A stretch of 64,000 nucleotides of DNA from Bradyrhizobium sp. WBAH42 (GCF_024585265.1 NZ_CP036533.1:558001-622000); one strand, 5' to 3'; counted from the first letter of the stretch, positions 10,317 to 18,460 are shown. Numbers and translations: made by a program. The notes: generated from the sequence alone by a model not told the origin.

Positions 10317-11249
10317 CTACTTGCCGGTTTTTTGAGGAGGTAGGCCTTTTTGAGCGAGGGCTGGGACGAACTTCCCTTCGTGCAGCTCCATTTCCCTCTT
10401 TGCTTTCCTTTGGCGCCTTTCGAGATCGTCCCTGGTTGCGTCGTCCTGGCCACTGGAGTTGAGCATCAGCTCAATGCTCCAACATTCAGCCTTGGCACGG
10501 CTATAACCGTGCAGCGCGCTAATCAGCTCTCGCAGTTTATATCCAAGGGCCATCTTGTCTTCGTCATGCTCGCCGGTCGCGAACTCGTAGACCATGTGTA
10601 CGAAGCAGAAAAACGGCGAGCCTTCTGACGAACTGCCACTTCCCGGGTGATAGGCATCGAATACTTCGAAGGCCTCTCGAATGAACCTGTTCTTCACCGG
10701 GCCAAGAAATCGCTCTTCATAATTCTGAGCGCCACCTCGGTCAGCGACCTGACCGTCGCCAAACATCTTTTGTAACTTGCCGACAACCCCCTCCATCTGG
10801 TCGGCTATGCGGGAGGATAGTCCAACGAATTCACCGGCACTTCCGTCTTCGTAGGACGGCAGCCATCGAGGCTCGACACCATCGCGATGAAGTTCGGAAG
10901 GCGTTCGGAGATGAAAGCGGGACCATTCTCCGAGTGAGACAATCGCCAAATTGGCTTCTCGAAGACGGTCTCGGGCTTGGCCGAGTTCGGCGACGACGTC
11001 TTTGACCCTTGGTGCCTGACGAGCCCGATACAGCGCACTATTGAGGGCCTCCGCCAAACTGTGGACTTCCGCACAGGCCAAAAGGCGGGGATCCTGTGCC
11101 GCCATCACCTCTCGTGCATCCGCTGGGGCATGCGCCTCCAGCCGGCGTTCGAAGGGCGCCAGTAAAGCTACTGCTCCTTCGAACGCATGTTGCGGGCCCT
11201 TCGGCTCGATTTCTGCGTTTGGTCCTGGCGCAAAGTGATGGTTAGACAT
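10317..11249 (-). CDS. Hypothetical protein of the island
   Basis: A 310-residue soluble, mainly helical protein with no family I recognise. Visible features are an Ala/Glu/Arg-rich first third, a central FVGLSSRIADQMEGVVGKLQKMFGDG helix, the segment FCFVHMVYEFATGEHDEDKM and a charged C terminus with repeated R/K/E (DLERRQRKAKREMELHEG). It lies 67 bases upstream of the primase on the same strand, so the two probably share a transcript. A role in element replication or maintenance is a guess from position. Confidence 0.6.
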   Translation of the reverse strand: MSNHHFAPGPNAEIEPKGPQHAFEGAVALLAPFERRLEAHAPADAREVMAAQDPRLLACAEVHSLAEALNSALYRARQAPRVKDVVAELGQARDRLREANLAIVSLGEWSRFHLRTPSELHRDGVEPRWLPSYEDGSAGEFVGLSSRIADQMEGVVGKLQKMFGDGQVADRGGAQNYEERFLGPVKNRFIREAFEVFDAYHPGSGSSSEGSPFFCFVHMVYEFATGEHDEDKMALGYKLRELISALHGYSRAKAECWSIELMLNSSGQDDATRDDLERRQRKAKREMELHEGKFVPALAQKGLPPQKTGK

Positions 11250-11540
11250 GTTCGTCCGCAGGCCGTGAATCGGTTTCTGTAAACCTAGCCCAGAACGGGG
11301 GAGGTTGACCGCCGGACTCCTCCCCGAATCATCTCCAAAAAGTGCGGATGATCACAAGATCTCCACACATACCTTCCGCCAAGGACCGAATTGCCGAAAT
11401 CGCCGAGCTTTTGGCGCTCGCTCTCAGCCGGATCCAGGCCCGAAAGGCAAGCGGATTTTCCGGCCACACGGGAGATGTTTCACTCGACATCTCGCCCGAC
11501 CAGAGCGGACATGCCGCGCCTTTGGAATGGAGAATGGCGG
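11250..11540. promoter_or_regulatory. Divergent control region with an inverted repeat
   Basis: About 290 bases separate the minus-strand replication genes from the plus-strand recombinase tricistron and should hold both promoters. GGGGAGG (11298-11304) and CCTCCCC (11319-11325) form an inverted repeat with 14 bases between, a possible operator for the HTH protein encoded at 13297. No consensus promoter was clear. Confidence 0.4.
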
Positions 11541-11990
11541 ATGGCTAGCGGCGGCGTTTTGGCGCAGATTTCGGCCCTTAGGAGTGCCCCCGTGGGCACG
11601 CTGAAGGCGCGCTGGCGCGAGCTGTTCGGCTCGGAGCCGCCTCCCTACAACCGCCGCTTCCTCGAAAGCCGGTTGGCGTACCGGATCCAGGAGCTGGCGT
11701 ACGGCGGCCTGTCCGCTGACACCGTCCGGCGCCTGGAGGCCCTGGCCGCCGACCTGCCGTCCAAGGGCAGAAAGCCCGTTCGGCACAAAAATTCGGACCG
11801 CCCCGTCAGCGGCACCCGTCTCATTCGGGAGTGGAAGGGCGTCGAGCACCGGGTGACGGTGCGCGACAGCGACTTCGAGTACCAGGGCAGGCCTTACAAA
11901 TCGCTTTCTGCGGTCGCCAGAGCCATCACGGGGACGCGGTGGAATGGCCTCGTCTTCTTTGGCCTGAAGAGCCAGCGGGCATCAGTATGA
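11541..11990 (+). CDS. DUF2924 family protein
   Basis: A 149-residue basic protein of the DUF2924 family: an N-terminal RSAPVGTLKARWRELFG segment, the conserved FLESRLAYRIQELAYGGLS block and a C-terminal IREWKGVEHRVTV ... GRPYKSLSAVARAITGTRWNG module that looks like a small DNA-associated fold. In alphaproteobacteria this family travels beside serine recombinases, as here. The ATG at 11541 follows GGAG at 9 bases' distance. Its TGA overlaps the recombinase ATG in an ATGA, so translation is coupled. It may be an accessory DNA-binding factor for recombination (inference). Confidence 0.8.
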   Translation: MASGGVLAQISALRSAPVGTLKARWRELFGSEPPPYNRRFLESRLAYRIQELAYGGLSADTVRRLEALAADLPSKGRKPVRHKNSDRPVSGTRLIREWKGVEHRVTVRDSDFEYQGRPYKSLSAVARAITGTRWNGLVFFGLKSQRASV

Positions 11991-13300
11991 GCAAGCCGAT
12001 CGTGCGCAAGCTGCGGTGCGCGGTCTATACCCGCAAGTCCAGCGAGGAAGGCCTGGACATGGAGTTCAACTCCCTGGAGGCCCAGCGGGAGGCATGCGAG
12101 GCCTATGTTGCAAGCCACAAGCAGGAAGGTTGGCTTCTCGTTCCTGATCAGTATGACGACGGCGGTTTTTCCGGCGGCACGCTGGAGCGCCCCGCCCTCA
12201 AGCGCCTCTTGGCCGACATCGAGGCCGGCAAGGTAGACGTGGTCGTGGTCTACAAGATCGACCGGCTGTCGCGGTCGTTGATGGACTTTTCCAAGCTGGT
12301 GGAAGCTTTCGACCGACGCACGGTCACCTTTGTCTCAGTCACGCAGTCCTTCAACACAACGACCTCCATGGGCCGGTTGACGCTCAACATCCTGCTGTCC
12401 TTTGCCCAATTCGAGCGCGAGGTCACCGGCGAGCGCATCCGCGACAAGTTCGCGGCTTCTCGCAAGAAGGGCATGTGGATGGGCGGCTGGGCGCCGTTCG
12501 GCTACGAGGTCAAGGATCGCAAGCTGGTGATCAATGACCAGGATGCGGAGACTGTCCGGTGGATCTTCCGCAGGTTTGTGACCCTAGGCTCCGCCACGCT
12601 CCTCGCCCGAGAGCTTAAGCAGAAGGACGTTCGCAATCGCTACGGCCAGGCCATCGACAAGGGCGTGCTCTACAAACTGCTCAACAACCGGACCTACATA
12701 GGGGACGCCGTTCACAAGCGCACTGCGTATCCCGGCGAGCACAGCGCCATCATCGAACGCAAACTTTGGGACCAGGTGCACGCCATTCTTCAGGAAAGTC
12801 CTCGTAAGCGCGCGGCAAAGCACCGGGCGCAGACCCCTGCTCTGCTCAAGGGGCTGATTTTCGATTCCGCTGGCGTTGCAATGTCTCCGACCCATACTCG
12901 CCGTCGAGGCAAACTGTACCGCTACTACGTCAGCCAGCAGACCATCAAAGGCGCGGCGGCACCCAGCGCGGCATTCCGCGTCCCCGCAGGTGAGATTGAG
13001 GAGATCGTCATCGACCAGGTCCGGCGCGTGCTCGCCTCGCCCGAGTTGATTGTCGCGACCTGGAAGAAAATGCGTATTCATATGCCCGGGACCACCGAGC
13101 GGAGGGTCCGCGATGCCCTCGTCGATTTTGACCAAGTCTGGGGCGAGTTATTCCCTGCCGAACAATCCCGTATCCTGCAGCTTATTACGGCTAAGGTGGT
13201 CGTCGCCCCTGCAAAGGTTGATGTGCACCTTCGGGTGGATGGCTTCGCGTCGCTCATCGCCGAGCTCAATGGCAAAGCTACGACTATGGAGGCGGCGTGA
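11987..13300 (+). CDS. Serine recombinase / site-specific integrase
   Basis: A 437-residue resolvase-invertase-type recombinase. The N-terminal catalytic domain has YTRKSSEEG with nucleophile Ser18, the R-rich VYKIDRLSRS motif and the ERIRDKFAASRKKGMWMGG hinge; a recombinase domain follows (about residues 165-280). The zinc-ribbon region is atypical: the segment LIFDSAGVAMSPTHT ... YRYYVSQQ keeps the fold's sequence but has none of the four zinc cysteines of large serine integrases. It starts inside the DUF2924 stop codon and its own stop overlaps the next start (GTGA). It probably moves this island. Confidence 0.9.
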   Translation: MSKPIVRKLRCAVYTRKSSEEGLDMEFNSLEAQREACEAYVASHKQEGWLLVPDQYDDGGFSGGTLERPALKRLLADIEAGKVDVVVVYKIDRLSRSLMDFSKLVEAFDRRTVTFVSVTQSFNTTTSMGRLTLNILLSFAQFEREVTGERIRDKFAASRKKGMWMGGWAPFGYEVKDRKLVINDQDAETVRWIFRRFVTLGSATLLARELKQKDVRNRYGQAIDKGVLYKLLNNRTYIGDAVHKRTAYPGEHSAIIERKLWDQVHAILQESPRKRAAKHRAQTPALLKGLIFDSAGVAMSPTHTRRRGKLYRYYVSQQTIKGAAAPSAAFRVPAGEIEEIVIDQVRRVLASPELIVATWKKMRIHMPGTTERRVRDALVDFDQVWGELFPAEQSRILQLITAKVVVAPAKVDVHLRVDGFASLIAELNGKATTMEAA

Positions 13301-13719
13301 ACACAGAACTCAAGCAGAATATGAGGCTGAGCCGTGACGGATGCGAGCTAGTTGTTAGCATCCCGGTCGATTTCCGGCAGAGTGGCGGCAGGAAGCAAAT
13401 TGTGGTCCCCGCCGGCGCCGATGCCTGGACCTCACCTCGATCACGACCAAGCAACAGCATCATTACTGCTCTCGCGAAAGCGCACCGATGGCGGCGACTT
13501 ATCGAAACTGGATGCTATGCTTCCGCCGCAGAGCTTTCAAAACGTGAAGCGGTCAACGAGTCCTACGTCTGCAGAGTGCTCCGTCTTACATTACTCGCCC
13601 CAGATTTGATCCAGGCCATCTTAGATGGCAAACAGCCCAAAACTGTTGAGTTGAAGACACTCTTGAAGCCATTCCCTCATAACTGGTCCGCCCAGCGCAG
13701 GCACTTTACGAGCCTCTAG
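13297..13719 (+). CDS. Helix-turn-helix protein of the recombinase cassette
   Basis: A 140-residue protein translated from a GTG overlapping the recombinase stop. The C-terminal half contains an HTH of the ParB/KorB type (YASAAELSKREAVNESYVCRVLRL, around residues 69-95) followed by LLAPDLIQAILDGKQP, a tail regularly found in HTH proteins encoded after DUF2924 and a serine recombinase. It could be the directionality or copy-control factor or a repressor of the cassette. Third gene of a tightly coupled tricistron. Confidence 0.75.
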   Translation: MNTELKQNMRLSRDGCELVVSIPVDFRQSGGRKQIVVPAGADAWTSPRSRPSNSIITALAKAHRWRRLIETGCYASAAELSKREAVNESYVCRVLRLTLLAPDLIQAILDGKQPKTVELKTLLKPFPHNWSAQRRHFTSL

Positions 13720-13841
13720 GGGCCGAGACTAATTTCCCCTGCACGACCTTCTCAAGACAGACTTTTTGTGCACAGACCAGATGCCGACGCTGTCCTAAAT
13801 CTCGGGCCGAATGTACAGTCCTCCGGACCACGAGGACAGCC

Positions 13842-15398
13842 TTGGAAGATCGGCCGCACGAGTCCGCAACTTACCTATGGGTCGCGGAAACAATTTTGCG
13901 GAAATATGGACGCGCTCTTCGGGCGCGCCAGATCGTTACCTATGGCATGGAGGAAGGCCTGTTTGGTGATGCAGAGCTTAGCAGAACTCCTCAAAAATCG
14001 ATGCAAGCCAGGCTAAGCGTCGACATTTTGGAGAAGGGGACACGGTCGCGCTTTCTGCGAACTGAAAGAGGTAAATTCTTTCTGAGGGATCTGGTCAATC
14101 CGAAGGAGAGCTCCTCTGGGACCGCTGAATACACTGCAGTGCGGCACGCTCCTAGACCACCTTCCGAGGATGTTCTGGTAGTCCCAAGGAGCCATTATGC
14201 TTCCTTGCTCGGGTTTCAAGGCATCAGACTCGACTATGAAGAAACACTAAAATCGCTGGTCGAGACGCAATCACTTCGATACATGCCGCGTGTCGAGGCT
14301 GAAACAGATTCTTCGTACAAGCAGTTTGTCACATACACTATAATCCAGCAGCGGGATCGCATCCTCGCTTTCAAGCGCGGGAGATACAACCGAGCCGCTG
14401 CATTCCTGCGAGGAGCCCGTTGCATTGGCTTTGGCGGCCACGTGACGGAAGAGGATCTGAGCATACTATCGTATCCCGATCGAGGGATCCGAGCGAATGC
14501 AGCACGTGAACTTTCCGAGGAGATTCGACTGGCGTCGGGAGCCCCGAAAATAAATATGGACGAGATAGAGCCATTAGGATTTCTCAACGATGACTCTTCA
14601 GACGTCGGCGTAAGGCATGTAGCTGCCGTCCTACGATATTGGGCTCCAGAGGACTCGGAATGGAAGGCGCCGACCCGAGGAGAAGCTTCCGTCTCACAAT
14701 TAAAGTGGTTGAAGATCAATAGCCCTGAGATTGATCTTCTAGAATTTGAATACTGGTCACAGCTCTGCCTACGAAAGTTCTTTCCGACATTCGTCAGCAG
14801 CAAACCCGCGTTCAAAGTCTTGCGGAAGTCCGCATTCGAGGAGCCTCACCTCTTAGTCGTAACAGGCTCCATTGGATCTGGTAAATCTTCCACCACACGG
14901 CGGCTATGTCAGCGAGCTGGATACGTCGAGCTAAATTCGGGCGCCGTTCTCGCCGATCTTCTCGGAATTCCGCCGGTACCTAATACACCGCGCGACGAAT
15001 TCCAAAAGCGCGCTTACGAGTTCATCACCTCCAAGGACGGCCCGCGCAATTTAGCTCAATCCCTAGCGACGCGAGCTTCGTCACTTGGAGCTATCAGGGT
15101 GATTGTGGACGGTATTCGGCATGCCGAAACACTAGAGGAACTGCGGGCGCGCTCAAGCCTAAGAGTATCCACCCTGTTCGTCTATACTCCTCCGGACGTC
15201 GCCTATGAACTGTATAAAATAAGAGAAGTGAGCGACATTTCGCTCCACGAATTTATGGACCACTACAATGCGCCAGTCGAGACGGAAGTCAGGTCCTTGA
15301 TTGAAGAAGCGGACGCCATAATATACAACTGGTACGGGTTAGAATCATTTGAGCTGGTTGTCGACAATCTCATAGGGGAGCTCGGGGTTGCACGATAG
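13842..15398 (+). CDS. HARE-HTH + Nudix + P-loop nucleotide kinase fusion
   Basis: A 518-residue three-domain protein, first gene of the island's four-gene operon. Residues 8-86 form a HARE-HTH winged helix (WVAETILRKYG ... TPQKSMQARLSVDI ... SRFLRTERGKFFL), a domain proposed to read chromatin or modified DNA. Residues 165-310 are a Nudix hydrolase of the GGHV type, with RELSEE (222-227) as the metal-binding Nudix helix. Residues 335-518 are a P-loop kinase: Walker A GSIGSGKS (342-349) and VDGIRHAETLEEL resemble CMP/AMP or dephospho-CoA kinase relatives. The TTG start is supported by GAGGA upstream and by the domain beginning at residue 8. Codon use is visibly less GC-rich than in the core genes. 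Confidence 0.82.
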   Translation: MEDRPHESATYLWVAETILRKYGRALRARQIVTYGMEEGLFGDAELSRTPQKSMQARLSVDILEKGTRSRFLRTERGKFFLRDLVNPKESSSGTAEYTAVRHAPRPPSEDVLVVPRSHYASLLGFQGIRLDYEETLKSLVETQSLRYMPRVEAETDSSYKQFVTYTIIQQRDRILAFKRGRYNRAAAFLRGARCIGFGGHVTEEDLSILSYPDRGIRANAARELSEEIRLASGAPKINMDEIEPLGFLNDDSSDVGVRHVAAVLRYWAPEDSEWKAPTRGEASVSQLKWLKINSPEIDLLEFEYWSQLCLRKFFPTFVSSKPAFKVLRKSAFEEPHLLVVTGSIGSGKSSTTRRLCQRAGYVELNSGAVLADLLGIPPVPNTPRDEFQKRAYEFITSKDGPRNLAQSLATRASSLGAIRVIVDGIRHAETLEELRARSSLRVSTLFVYTPPDVAYELYKIREVSDISLHEFMDHYNAPVETEVRSLIEEADAIIYNWYGLESFELVVDNLIGELGVAR

Positions 15399-16026
15399 CT
15401 CGCACGCGTACGACGCCGGCTATGGATCTTGCCCGTGCTTCTGGGGGCGCGAACCCGCCTCGTTGTTGAAGATGGTCATTGGCTCTCTTAAACCACTGCC
15501 GGATGCGAGAGCACTGGACGTTGGCTGTGGGGAGGGGAAAAATGCCCACGCGCTTGCGGCAATCGGTTACACGGTTGATGCCGTAGATTGTTCAGCCTTG
15601 GCAATTAACAACGGCAAGAAGTCCTTTAGCCACGACCTAATAAGATGGCACCTACGAAACGCACTTGATTTCCATTTTCATCCTGAAAGCTATGACGTTG
15701 TCGTCGCCTACGGAATATTTCATTGTTTGGATAGCGGCGATGAGCTCCAAAGCCTAATCTCCAAACTAAAAGACAGTACCAAACCAGGGGGCATCAATTT
15801 GGTCTGCGCTTTTAATAACGGACCTCACGACTTGAGCGCTCACCCGGGGTTTACGCCGCTGCTTTTGCCGCACTCGACTTACGTCGACCATTATTGCGAT
15901 TGGCGAGTGATGCATGCAACTGACACCACCTTACACGAAACTCACCCGCATAATAACATTCCACACTTCCATTCATTGACCCGCTTAATCGCGAGCAAAC
16001 CTTATGGCGCACGCATGCCCGCCTGA
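15388..16026 (+). CDS. TehB-like SAM-dependent methyltransferase
   Basis: A 212-residue class I methyltransferase. Motif I is ALDVGCGEGKNAHALA (residues 42-57), the acidic strand-2 residue lies in VDAVDCS, and YDVVVAYGIFHCLD is motif IV; the overall pattern is close to TehB/thiopurine-type small-molecule methyltransferases. The C-terminal part is His-rich (HETHPHNNIPHFHS). Translation should start at the TTG at 15388, which overlaps the kinase-gene stop and has AGGGGAG 7 bases upstream. The last 23 bases overlap the SIR2 gene, so the proteins are probably made together. The substrate is unknown. Confidence 0.78.
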   Translation: MHDSSHAYDAGYGSCPCFWGREPASLLKMVIGSLKPLPDARALDVGCGEGKNAHALAAIGYTVDAVDCSALAINNGKKSFSHDLIRWHLRNALDFHFHPESYDVVVAYGIFHCLDSGDELQSLISKLKDSTKPGGINLVCAFNNGPHDLSAHPGFTPLLLPHSTYVDHYCDWRVMHATDTTLHETHPHNNIPHFHSLTRLIASKPYGARMPA

Positions 16027-16843
16027 ACTTAAGCGTCTTTATCGTCAACAGAGCGTTCTTCCTTTCATTGGGGCCGGCGTTTCGATGTCGGTCAAGTGGA
16101 CTAATGGCGCTGGTACTCCGCAAGCGGGGCCAAGTTGGTCCCAGATGGTCGATGAGGCTGCTCGCATCCTGGGTGTTGAAGATCCGGAATTACTACGAAT
16201 GCGCGGAACCGACCTCCAGATCCTTGAGTATTTCCAGATCAAGAAAAAGAACTTCGCTCCGTTGATCAACTGGATGGTCCGTCACTTGGACGCGCCCGCA
16301 AGCGCGCTGGCGTCATCCATCTTGCATCAAAAGCTCGCCGCGCTGTCGGAATGTCCAATTTTCTACACGACGAACTACGATGAGTTTCTTGAAAAGTCGT
16401 TCGGGCTGTTTGGTAGGCCGGCAAAGATTATTGCTTCTGAGGAAGACATGGGATCGCGAAATCCGGGTACGGAAATCGTGAAGTTTCATGGTGATTTTAA
16501 TAATCCGGACGAAATGGTGATGTCCGAAGGACATTATTATCGGAGAATGCGGCTTGATGGTCCAATGGACTTAAAGCTTAGGTCAGACCTGTTCGGTCGC
16601 GCAGTGCTCTTCATCGGCTACAGTTTCCGGGACATCAACATTGCCTACCTTTTCCAGACTGTAAACGAGATGTTCCAAAAGCTACCGAACAGCTTCTCGG
16701 GGAGACGAGCATACATAATCGTTCAGAATCCTTCTGATTTCGAATATCGCCTCTTCCACCGACGCAATATTGAAATCATCCCAGCATACGGAACTGATAG
16801 GTCAGCTGCAGTCGCGGAAATTCTGTCGGACATGGCCGCATGA
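16004..16843 (+). CDS. SIR2-domain protein (predicted NAD hydrolase)
   Basis: A 279-residue stand-alone SIR2_2-type domain. NAD-site motifs are intact: GAGVS (23-27), TTNYD (122-126), the catalytic-type histidine in KFHGDF (His162) and FIGYSFRD (203-210). This group is known as the NAD-depleting effector in several anti-phage systems (Thoeris ThsA, DSR, SIR2-HerA). Unlike those, no C-terminal sensor domain is fused, so sensing must come from a partner, presumably the other proteins of this operon. Start and stop overlap the flanking genes; the stop forms an ATGA with the next start. Confidence 0.85.
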   Translation: MAHACPPELKRLYRQQSVLPFIGAGVSMSVKWTNGAGTPQAGPSWSQMVDEAARILGVEDPELLRMRGTDLQILEYFQIKKKNFAPLINWMVRHLDAPASALASSILHQKLAALSECPIFYTTNYDEFLEKSFGLFGRPAKIIASEEDMGSRNPGTEIVKFHGDFNNPDEMVMSEGHYYRRMRLDGPMDLKLRSDLFGRAVLFIGYSFRDINIAYLFQTVNEMFQKLPNSFSGRRAYIIVQNPSDFEYRLFHRRNIEIIPAYGTDRSAAVAEILSDMAA

Positions 16844-17490
16844 AGATAAAGATCACCTACGCAACGCGCAGCGAGTTCAAGAGGCAAGAGATCGCCGCCG
16901 CCGAGAAAGCTTGCTACTTTCGCAATGAAGTTGGAGATCGACAGCTCGTCGGCGATCGCTTCGAATTTCATTTCAGCGACATTCCTACGGACGAGCCCCT
17001 TGAAGTGGATCTTGTGAAAATGGTGCGACACAAAGCTGTGTCAGCTTACCGAGCCCTTCTCACCCCATGTATCGTTGAGCACGCCGGTTTGATCTTCGAG
17101 CAGCACGCAGCTACGGGTTTTCCAGGTGGACTGACTCAGCCAATGTTGGATTCGCTTGGTCCGGAAGAATTTCTGCGCAGGACGAGTGCTCGTGGCGAAC
17201 GTGCCATTGCGCGAGCTGTCGTCGGCTATTGCGACGGGATGTGCGTAAAGATCTTCGTCGGAGAAACAGCGGGCGTAATCGCTGGCGAACCCCGGGGCGC
17301 ACGAGAGTTCTATTGGGATACAATTTTTCAACCTGACGAGCTGAATGGCGATACTTACGCTGAGGTCTCGGCAGACCCTGCCAGAGGAGTAGCCGCCAAA
17401 ATGCAGGTTTCCCAATCGATGAAGGCGTTGGGGCAATTCCTCGAGCGAAGGTTGCGGGATGGCAGCAATCCACTGTTTCCGGACCAGTAA
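16840..17490 (+). CDS. Divergent Ham1/ITPase-like NTP pyrophosphatase
   Basis: A 216-residue protein of the Ham1/RdgB fold, whose members hydrolyse non-canonical purine NTPs. YATRSEFKRQE (7-17) matches the N-terminal phosphate-binding motif (usually TxNxxK), PRGAREFYWDTIF (151-163) matches the GFGYDPIF loop, and TYAEVS matches the TxAEM helix. In the segment where RdgB has DDSGL with its catalytic Asp, this protein has VEHAGL (79-84), so the general base appears to be His81. It may be an altered enzyme or a nucleotide-binding sensor. Last gene of the operon, coupled to the SIR2 gene by ATGA. Confidence 0.75.
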   Translation: MKIKITYATRSEFKRQEIAAAEKACYFRNEVGDRQLVGDRFEFHFSDIPTDEPLEVDLVKMVRHKAVSAYRALLTPCIVEHAGLIFEQHAATGFPGGLTQPMLDSLGPEEFLRRTSARGERAIARAVVGYCDGMCVKIFVGETAGVIAGEPRGAREFYWDTIFQPDELNGDTYAEVSADPARGVAAKMQVSQSMKALGQFLERRLRDGSNPLFPDQ

Positions 17491-17797
17491 GACTGCCGCG
17501 GCAGTTCGGTACAGCTCGGTGGTACTAAGCGTCAGCTCAGTTTTTCTCGTCGCACTTGAGGCGCAATGGAAATTCGAACTTACCTTATTTTATGCCCACC
17601 TAAATGATTGTGCTTGCAGGCACTTAGCTTTCCGTTTTGTCGACCGCGAGTGCAGAGCTTCGGAGAAAATGCTGCCCAGAGAGACGGGACCGACAGGACG
17701 CGAAGTCCATGGAAAACGGTTTGAATCCGAAAACGGGCCCTAAAACCCGAGGCAAACAAGGGGTTTTTTCGACGGAGAATGCTTGGTCAATCGAGGC
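17491..17797. other. Right flank of the island, non-coding
   Basis: About 300 bases between the Ham1-like gene and the tRNA gene. ACTGCCGCGGCAGT (17492-17505) is a perfect 14-bp palindrome right after the last stop codon, possibly a terminator core or recombination site. I saw no second copy of the tRNA end at the left edge of the island. Reading frames here are antisense to the tRNA or low quality. Confidence 0.45.
17742..17767 (-). terminator. Terminator downstream of tRNA-Ser
   Basis: AAAACCC (17742-17748) and GGGTTTT (17761-17767) form a stem with a 12-nt loop; read on the minus strand it ends in GGGTTTTA and lies about 30 bases after the tRNA 3' end. Confidence 0.55.
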
Positions 17798-17887
17798 TGG
17801 CGGAGAGAGTGGGATTCGAACCCACGGTACGGTTTCCCGCACACACGCTTTCCAAGCGTGCGCCTTAAGCCACTCGGCCATCTCTCC
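17798..17887 (-). tRNA. tRNA-Ser(GGA)
   Basis: A 90-nt minus-strand gene. Acceptor arms GGAGAGA and TCTCTCC pair; the D arm is GGCCGAGTGGCTTAAGGC; the anticodon loop in CACGCTTGGAAAGCGTG gives anticodon GGA (Ser, UCC/UCU); a long variable arm typical of tRNA-Ser follows; the T arm is GTGGGTTCGAATCCCAC; and the 3' CCA is encoded (17798-17800). Confidence 0.95.
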
Positions 17888-18081
17888 GGAGCGCCCTCTC
17901 TTGAAGGGGCGCCGACGATTTTGCAAGGGATCGGGGGATAAATCAGGTGATTTTCCGCAACTTATTGTATTTACAGCACAATATGAGGCTCGATACGTAC
18001 CTGGACGGGCCTGCCGGCTGAACCACGGGCGGCTCTGGCGCGACGATTCACGGCAAGCCGCCAAACACGACCGGGGACGCC

Positions 18082-18423
18082 ATGACCATCACCAAGACCA
18101 TCGCCGCCTTGAGCCTGATTTCGGTCCTCGGCTCCGCTCTTGCCACGCCGGCCCTGGCTGAGGTCTGCACCCGGCAGGGCGTCGACGTCAGCTGCGACGA
18201 CGGCCGGCGCGGGGTGCTTTCGGGCGATTCCATCCTCTGGCCGGACGGCACGCGCTCGAGCTCGACGCCGCATCAGAGCGTGATCATCGGCAACAAGAGC
18301 TCCGTGCATGTCGGGCCCGGCGTGTTCGTCGGCCAGGGCAAGGGCGTGGTGCCGCTGGACGATCCGAACGCGCCGAACAAGCGGCAATGCGCGATCCTGG
18401 ATGGCGTGTCGTATTGCTATTGA
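18082..18423 (+). CDS. Small exported protein with conserved cysteines
   Basis: A 113-residue protein with a signal peptide cleaved after TPALA (residue 26). The mature chain has four cysteines (EVCTRQGVDVSCDDG and KRQCAILDGVSYCY) that could form two disulfides in the periplasm. GGGGA precedes the ATG at 18082. No known family recognised. A REP-like hairpin follows. Confidence 0.65.
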   Translation: MTITKTIAALSLISVLGSALATPALAEVCTRQGVDVSCDDGRRGVLSGDSILWPDGTRSSSTPHQSVIIGNKSSVHVGPGVFVGQGKGVVPLDDPNAPNKRQCAILDGVSYCY

Positions 18424-18438
18424 GGTTGCCGTTTTCAC

Positions 18439-18460
18439 CTCTCCCCGCTTGTGGGGAGAG
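18439..18460. repeat. REP-like hairpin between convergent genes
   Basis: CTCTCCCC (18439-18446) and GGGGAGAG (18453-18460) around GCTTGT. The same CTCTCCCC..GGGGAGAG core recurs at 40437-40464 and 40594-40620. It lies between the small exported protein and the otsA stop and may terminate both. Confidence 0.6.

Noticed and set aside
7706..13719. Complete prophage
   Set aside because: No structural, packaging or lysis genes are visible; only replication and recombination functions.
17798..17887. tRNA-Ser as the integration site of the island
   Set aside because: I found no duplicated tRNA 3' end at the left edge, and serine recombinases do not usually use tRNA genes.
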